A stretch of 64,000 bases of DNA. Source: Pseudolactococcus sp041800635 (GTDB taxonomy: Bacteria; Bacillota; Bacilli; Lactobacillales; Streptococcaceae). The notes under the pieces are model-generated. The model saw nothing but the letters and a program-made list of their open reading frames with translations. It made no database searches and was not told the DNA's origin. Below, one piece after another: positions 60,104 through 64,000 of the stretch (the stretch's first letter is position 1; each line of letters opens with the position of its first letter). Made by a program: the position numbers and the translations under genes. The DNA is taken from positions 2,108,001 through 2,172,000 of the forward strand of contig CP181259.1 of NCBI GenBank assembly GCA_047833645.1. Direction: 5' to 3'.

Positions 60104-61447
60104 ATGAAAAAAATCGTCAAAAAAATCGCCAGTCGTCACCTGTTTCGCTTTGATGTGAAGCATTTTTTGCATTTTTTCGTCGTCTTTACCGTCATTTTCG
60201 TGGCCCTGTCCGCCATTATCCTGCAGACGATGACATCAGGTATCTATAAGTCAACAGATGAAACCATCGATCGACTGGCTAAAAATCCCCTCATGTTGAC
60301 CAATCTGGCCTTACATGGCAACAATAACACGACTATTTTCTCCGACGAGGCAGCGGATAATTCGGACAATGCAACGTCGGGTCCGCAATTTTCTGTTTTT
60401 TCACCCAACCAAACGGTCATCCTTTATGATCAAAAAGGTGCCATTTTAAATGCGGATACCAACCTCGAGACGGCAACCGTCGCTGATAATCTGAAATTTA
60501 ACAAGTCAAATATCGGCAAAATGGGCACGGTGACGATCAAGACGGCGTCGGGTGATGCGCTGCTTTACCGGACTAAAACCTTCAAAGTCACTTTCGATAA
60601 AAGTATCACGACCAACATCGCCTATATTCAGATTTTTGTCAATGTCGATCAGCTTTCCGATAGTCTCTCTCGGAGTCAATTCATTATCTTAACGACCATG
60701 GTCAGCTTCTGGCTGATTTCACTGGTCGCATCGATCTATCTGTCGAGATGGTCCCAAAAGCCGGTCTTGGCCGCTTATGAGAAGGAGAAGAACTTCGTCG
60801 AAAACGCCAGTCATGAGCTGAGAACGCCGCTTGCGATTTTGCAAAATCGACTAGAACTCTTGTTTCAAAAGCCGACGGCGACGATTATCGATCAAAGTGA
60901 AAATATCTCCCAAAGTCTCGCCGAAGTCCGCAATATGCGGCTGCTGACCAGTAACTTGCTCAATCTCGCCAAGCGTGATGGGGGGTTGAAAGTCGAGCTG
61001 ACCTCGGTCGATTGCACTTATTTTGAAAAAATATTTGAAAATTACAAGTTACTTGCTGAAAACTCAGACCGCGTCTTTACTAGTTCAGTCAACTTGAAAG
61101 ATCGCGTCAAACTGGATGAAAGTCTGATCAAACAGGTCCTCACGATATTATATGATAATGCCGTCAAATACTCAGATGTTGGCAGTCACATTGACATCAA
61201 AGTCGAAAAAACCGGTCAAATGCTGGTCATCACGACTTCAGACAATGGTTACGGCATTTCAAATGAGGATAAAAAGAAAATTTTTGACCGCTTTTACCGC
61301 GTGGACAAGGCAAGAACCCGTCAAAAAGGTGGCTTTGGCCTAGGCTTGTCGCTGGCCAAGCAGATCATCGACGCCTGTGGCGGTAAGCTAGACGTCCAAG
61401 ACAATCCCCCCCAAGGCACCAAATTTATCATCAAACTCCGCGCCTAA
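60104..61447 (+). CDS. ciaH: Sensor histidine kinase (CiaH-like)
   Basis: A 447-residue membrane kinase. Two helices (about 22-46 and 195-215) bracket an extracellular sensing domain. HisKA motif NASHELRTPLAI with phospho-His near residue 240; the HATPase part has N-box LYDNAVKYSD, DNGYGI and GGFGLGLSLA. The first helix region is RFDVKHFLHFF. Gap of 37 bp to ciaR. A ten-codon frame ATG...GCATGA overlaps the ATG, possibly a coupling cistron. Partner of CiaR. Confidence 0.9.
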   Translation: MKKIVKKIASRHLFRFDVKHFLHFFVVFTVIFVALSAIILQTMTSGIYKSTDETIDRLAKNPLMLTNLALHGNNNTTIFSDEAADNSDNATSGPQFSVFSPNQTVILYDQKGAILNADTNLETATVADNLKFNKSNIGKMGTVTIKTASGDALLYRTKTFKVTFDKSITTNIAYIQIFVNVDQLSDSLSRSQFIILTTMVSFWLISLVASIYLSRWSQKPVLAAYEKEKNFVENASHELRTPLAILQNRLELLFQKPTATIIDQSENISQSLAEVRNMRLLTSNLLNLAKRDGGLKVELTSVDCTYFEKIFENYKLLAENSDRVFTSSVNLKDRVKLDESLIKQVLTILYDNAVKYSDVGSHIDIKVEKTGQMLVITTSDNGYGISNEDKKKIFDRFYRVDKARTRQKGGFGLGLSLAKQIIDACGGKLDVQDNPPQGTKFIIKLRA

Positions 61448-61489
61448 CCTCGCAAGCCCCACCATATCAAACGAAAGAAAAAGCGCATC

Positions 61490-61795
61490 ATGTTCAAAAC
61501 TATCATCAGGCGCGTGCTCATCGCACCCGTCCGCTTTTACCAAGTCGCCATCTCGCCCTTGCTACCAGGTGCCTGTCGCTATCACCCGACCTGCTCCAAC
61601 TACATGATCACAGCCATTCAAAAACATGGCTTTTTAGGTGTGATAATGGGCACAGCACGCATTTTACGGTGCAACCCCTTTGTTAAAGGAGGAGTAGATT
61701 ACGTCCCAGATCATTTTTCCTTGAAAAAAAATCCGGTTAATCCCTATCAAAAACAAGGGGGAAAGCAGCACCTCAAACACAATCATTCAAACTGA
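61490..61795 (+). CDS. yidD: Membrane protein insertion efficiency factor YidD
   Basis: A 101-residue YidD family protein that aids insertion by YidC. Hallmark CRYHPTCSNYMITAI (residues 29-43) and GTARILRCNPFVKGGVDYVP. His/Lys-rich C-terminus. Placed 42 bp after ciaH, possibly in the same transcript. Confidence 0.93.
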   Translation: MFKTIIRRVLIAPVRFYQVAISPLLPGACRYHPTCSNYMITAIQKHGFLGVIMGTARILRCNPFVKGGVDYVPDHFSLKKNPVNPYQKQGGKQHLKHNHSN

Positions 61796-61904
61796 AAAAC
61801 TTACAGGCAAAATGTCTGTAAGCTTTTAAATTGACATCATATCAGATGATTTTCAATAAATTTGATTTTTTAATTTGTCAAACCCCATGTGGTTGAACAT
61901 TTTG

Positions 61905-61913
61905 TGTTATACT
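61905..61913 (+). promoter_or_regulatory. ABC exporter promoter
   Basis: TGT-TATACT (hexamer 61908-61913). An inverted AACC...GGTT lies about 20 bp upstream. A normal ribosome site (AAAGGGGG) follows, so the start at 61936 is not leaderless. Confidence 0.5.
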
Positions 61914-61935
61914 AAAAACCAAAGGGGGCTTGACT

Positions 61936-63003
61936 ATGTTTTTAGCGCTAAATGAAATGCGACATTCGAAATTACGGTATGCTCTGGTGGTTGGCGTGAC
62001 CTTCCTCATCGCCTACCTCGTCTTTTTCCTGACCGGCCTATCCTATGGTCTGGCCCAGGAATATCAACAGGCCATCAATAAATGGCAGGCGACTGACATT
62101 CTCCTGTCGGATAAAGCCAATGACAGCCTGTCCATGTCTCAAATCAATCCCAAAATCCTTGACCAGGTGACCGCTAATAAAAAGGCGGTGCTGGCTCAGA
62201 CACCTGGGATCATCATCGACAGCAAGGACGACCAGAAGAAACAAAATGTCAGTTTCTTCGGCATTGATGCGGGACAATTTCTCAGACCCAATATCATCGA
62301 AGGTAAACTGTTTCAAACAAGAGGTGATGTTGTCGCTGACAAGAGTCTAGAGACCCGCTACGGTTATCAGCTAGGGGATAAAGTCAGACTGGCGACCAAC
62401 GATCAGACTTTGACCATCGTCGGTTTTACTGATCAGGCCAAATTTAGTGTGGCGCCTGTCCTTTATACGTCATTAGAGACTTTTCAGCTAATCCGTAATG
62501 GTGCCAGCATGGCTGGCCAACAAGCTGCAAGTGTTAATGCCATTGTCACCAAAGGGACGGCTGGCGAAACAGCGGGCTTGAAAAACCTATCGATAGGGGC
62601 GTTTATCTACAAGCTGCCGGGCTATAGTGCGCAAGTGATGACTTTCAGCTTTATGATCGGCTTTTTGGTGGTAATCGCGGCCATCGTGATCGGGATTTTC
62701 ATCTATGTTTTGACCATGCAGAAAATGGCGATTTTTGGTGTGATGAAGGCGCAGGGGATTTCGAGCGGCTATATCGCGCGGTCCGTGGTGGCGCAGACTT
62801 TTGTTCTGGCTTTCACGGGTGTGCTCGCGGGCTTGGTCGCAACGGTACTGTCTGCGCTGGCCCTGCCGGATGCTGTGCCTTTTCAAACTCAGCCGCTATT
62901 TTTCGCGGGTATCGCCGTATTAATCGTGGTCGTCGCAATTTTGGGTGCCCTCTTCTCGGTGCGCTCGATTGTGAAACTGGATCCTTTGAGAGCGATTGGC
63001 TAG
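61936..63003 (+). CDS. ABC transporter permease, MacB/FtsX type
   Basis: A 355-residue permease with one N-terminal helix (15-36), a large extracellular domain (40-225), and three C-terminal helices (about 235-262, 280-310, 320-345). Resembles the HrtB/DevC class of heme or lipid exporters in lactic bacteria, but the substrate is not proven. ATG 61936 chosen with AAAGGGGG 8 bases upstream; the frame extends to TTG 61930. The ATPase follows 13 bp later. Confidence 0.85.
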   Translation: MFLALNEMRHSKLRYALVVGVTFLIAYLVFFLTGLSYGLAQEYQQAINKWQATDILLSDKANDSLSMSQINPKILDQVTANKKAVLAQTPGIIIDSKDDQKKQNVSFFGIDAGQFLRPNIIEGKLFQTRGDVVADKSLETRYGYQLGDKVRLATNDQTLTIVGFTDQAKFSVAPVLYTSLETFQLIRNGASMAGQQAASVNAIVTKGTAGETAGLKNLSIGAFIYKLPGYSAQVMTFSFMIGFLVVIAAIVIGIFIYVLTMQKMAIFGVMKAQGISSGYIARSVVAQTFVLAFTGVLAGLVATVLSALALPDAVPFQTQPLFFAGIAVLIVVVAILGALFSVRSIVKLDPLRAIG

Positions 63004-63016
63004 ACTGGAGTAACGG

Positions 63017-63685
63017 ATGTATGCAATAGAATTTAAAACGGTCACCAAGTCTTTTCAAGACGGGGATGACGTCATTGACGCCTTGAAACCCACTGATTTT
63101 GCGGTCAAAAAAGGCGAGTTTGTCGCGATTATTGGCCCGTCGGGATCAGGCAAGAGTACCTTTTTGACCATTGCGGGTGGCTTACAGGCGCCGTCCAATG
63201 GTGAAGTCTTGATTAATGGCAAGACCTTCAGTGGTCAAAAGGAAAAAGAACGCGCCAAATTGCGGTTTGATGAGATCGGCTTTATCCTACAAAGCTCAAA
63301 TTTAGTCCCGTTTTTAACGGTCAAAAACCAGCTCAAACTGGTCGACAAAGTGAGTAAAAGTAAGGCCAGGACAAAAGGTGATGAGTTGCTAGCGCAACTC
63401 GGAGTGGCGTCTCTAGTGAATAAGTATCCAGAGGAGTTATCAGGTGGAGAAAGACAGCGCGTTGCAATCGCTCGTGCGCTCTACCATGATCCCTCAATCA
63501 TCTTAGCGGATGAACCCACAGCAAGTCTTGACACCGACAAGGCCTTTGAAGTCGTGAAAATCCTCGCGGAAGAAACCAAGAAAAAAAATAAAGCCACCAT
63601 CATGGTAACCCATGATTTGCGGCTGGTTGACTATTGTGATAAGGTTTATCTGATGGCAGACGGTGTCTTGCGTGAGCAGAAGTAG
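63017..63685 (+). CDS. ABC transporter ATPase (LolD/MacB/HrtA type)
   Basis: A 222-residue ATPase. Walker A GPSGSGKST (about 35-43), Q-loop ILQSS, signature LSGGERQRVAIARALYHDP, Walker B IILADEPTASLDT, H-loop MVTHDLRL. Drives the permease encoded just upstream. Together they form a two-gene exporter. The terminator follows. Confidence 0.92.
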   Translation: MYAIEFKTVTKSFQDGDDVIDALKPTDFAVKKGEFVAIIGPSGSGKSTFLTIAGGLQAPSNGEVLINGKTFSGQKEKERAKLRFDEIGFILQSSNLVPFLTVKNQLKLVDKVSKSKARTKGDELLAQLGVASLVNKYPEELSGGERQRVAIARALYHDPSIILADEPTASLDTDKAFEVVKILAEETKKKNKATIMVTHDLRLVDYCDKVYLMADGVLREQK

Positions 63686-63706
63686 CTGGATTTGGAATAC
63701 CCTATG

Positions 63707-63739
63707 AAGCGCTGTGTCGGTGGAGACATGGTGCTTTTT
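63707..63739 (+). terminator. ABC exporter terminator
   Basis: AGCGC...TGTC, loop, GACA...GTGCT then TTTTT, with G-U pairs. Confidence 0.7.
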
Positions 63740-63770
63740 GTTTGGATGTTTATCGTTTAATTTTAATCAA

Positions 63771-63860
63771 AAAACTGCCTAATTCAAAAGTTAGACAGTT
63801 GATGTGGTCGCACAGCAACCATTTATTAAGATTAGGATGAATATCATATACAATAGTCGG
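63771..63860 (-). ncRNA. Putative small RNA with terminator
   Basis: Minus strand hairpin GGTTGC-TGT-GCGACC is stable only on this strand (the G-U becomes C-A on the other). It is followed by AACTGTCTAAC...TTAGGCAGTT and T6 (63771-63800), a good terminator. Start not located. It may be the antitoxin RNA for the peptide gene to the right, a speculation. Confidence 0.4.
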
Positions 63861-63893
63861 AATTATCAGACTTTATATGTTTTAATATTATTA

Positions 63894-63902
63894 TGTTATA
63901 AT
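63894..63902 (+). promoter_or_regulatory. Promoter of small hydrophobic peptide gene
   Basis: TGT-TATAAT (hexamer 63897-63902), so the mRNA should start near 63909, at the base of a hairpin. Confidence 0.65.
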
Positions 63903-63909
63903 ATTCATT

Positions 63910-63938
63910 GGCACCTCTTTGTCTAGGGAGGAGGTGTC
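63910..63938 (+). promoter_or_regulatory. Ribosome-site-sequestering hairpin
   Basis: GGCACCTC (63910-63917) pairs with GAGGTGTC (63931-63938), one G-U. The right arm is part of the Shine-Dalgarno GGGAGGAGGTG. This resembles the 5' helix of Fst-type toxin mRNAs. Confidence 0.6.
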
Positions 63939-63942
63939 TTAC

Positions 63943-64000
63943 ATGTTTGACTTCTTATTGGAAGTATTAGCAGACGTCATTGCAGGCGTATTGCTCATCG
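63943..64000 (+). CDS. Partial small hydrophobic peptide, type I toxin-like
   Basis: Only the first 19 codons are in the window: MFDFLLEVLADVIAGVLLI, a predicted membrane helix with an acidic start. The very strong ribosome site trapped in a 5' hairpin, the AT-rich promoter and the small hydrophobic peptide recall Fst/Ldr-type toxins of type I toxin-antitoxin systems. The end of the gene and the antitoxin cannot be seen, so this is a suggestion. It is cut by the window edge. Confidence 0.5.
   Translation, partial: MFDFLLEVLADVIAGVLLI

Noticed and set aside
1..64000. CRISPR array, prophage or integrase-linked attachment sites
   Set aside because: No regularly spaced direct repeats, phage structural genes or integrase were found; the tRNA-Arg is not followed by a duplicated 3' end.

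Overview
The window looks like a chromosomal segment of a lactic acid bacterium of the Streptococcaceae, most likely Lactococcus or the raffinolactis/piscium (Pseudolactococcus) branch. Supporting signs are the man-PTS/DUF956/serS block, typA followed by a DUF3165 gene, tsaE-GNAT-lytR, a CiaRH-type two-component system, maltose phosphorylase with beta-phosphoglucomutase, and an IS1167-like ISL3 element. The species call is inference; no rRNA is present.

Layout. 0-8.5 kb: a drug/metabolite transporter and HAD hydrolase, an intact ISL3-family insertion sequence with its 8-bp target duplication, a frameshifted CoA-disulfide reductase-rhodanese gene, gyrB and dinB. 8.5-14.5 kb: a competence prepilin peptidase, dps, a cre-controlled yqgQ-glcK-rhodanese-LCP operon, and two tandem phosphodiester-glycosidase-like membrane proteins. 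14.6-19.4 kb: typA, DUF3165, tsaE, an acetyltransferase, lytR and tRNA-Arg(UCU). 19.5-23.2 kb: a cobalamin-dependent methionine synthase module made of a separate reactivation-domain protein, an ECF S component and MetH. 23.3-34.5 kb: a lipoprotein, metallo-hydrolase, tadA, SRP RNA, ogt, acetyltransferases, SpxR/YtoI, nrnA, HD and hotdog proteins, a BI-1 protein, and serS under a T-box. 34.5-44.2 kb: DUF956 and the mannose/glucose PTS, a LysR regulator, an AlkZ-like protein, TMEM175, EbsA, ferredoxin, a LysM protein, cmk and a third LCP protein. 44.2-59.3 kb: a complete maltose/maltodextrin island. 59.4-64.0 kb: CiaRH, YidD, an ABC exporter and the start of a tiny hydrophobic peptide gene resembling a type I toxin.

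The maltose island works as one unit. MalE, MalF and MalG import maltodextrins, although no ATPase gene lies here. Four intracellular GH13 enzymes trim and split them. Maltose phosphorylase gives glucose plus beta-glucose 1-phosphate, and PgmB converts the latter to glucose 6-phosphate. A LacI-type regulator closes the cluster. TGCAA-N4-TTGCA-like operators lie in the -35/-10 spacer of three promoters and overlap the -35 of a fourth.

The most unusual window-wide pattern is start-site geometry. Eleven genes have a -10 hexamer, nearly always an extended TGn one, ending exactly six bases before the ATG, with no usable ribosome binding site. They should be transcribed as leaderless mRNAs. Other points worth a second look are the self-insulating IS end, the possible type I toxin-antitoxin locus at the right edge, a ComX-type box at the prepilin peptidase gene, and several structured intergenic repeats.
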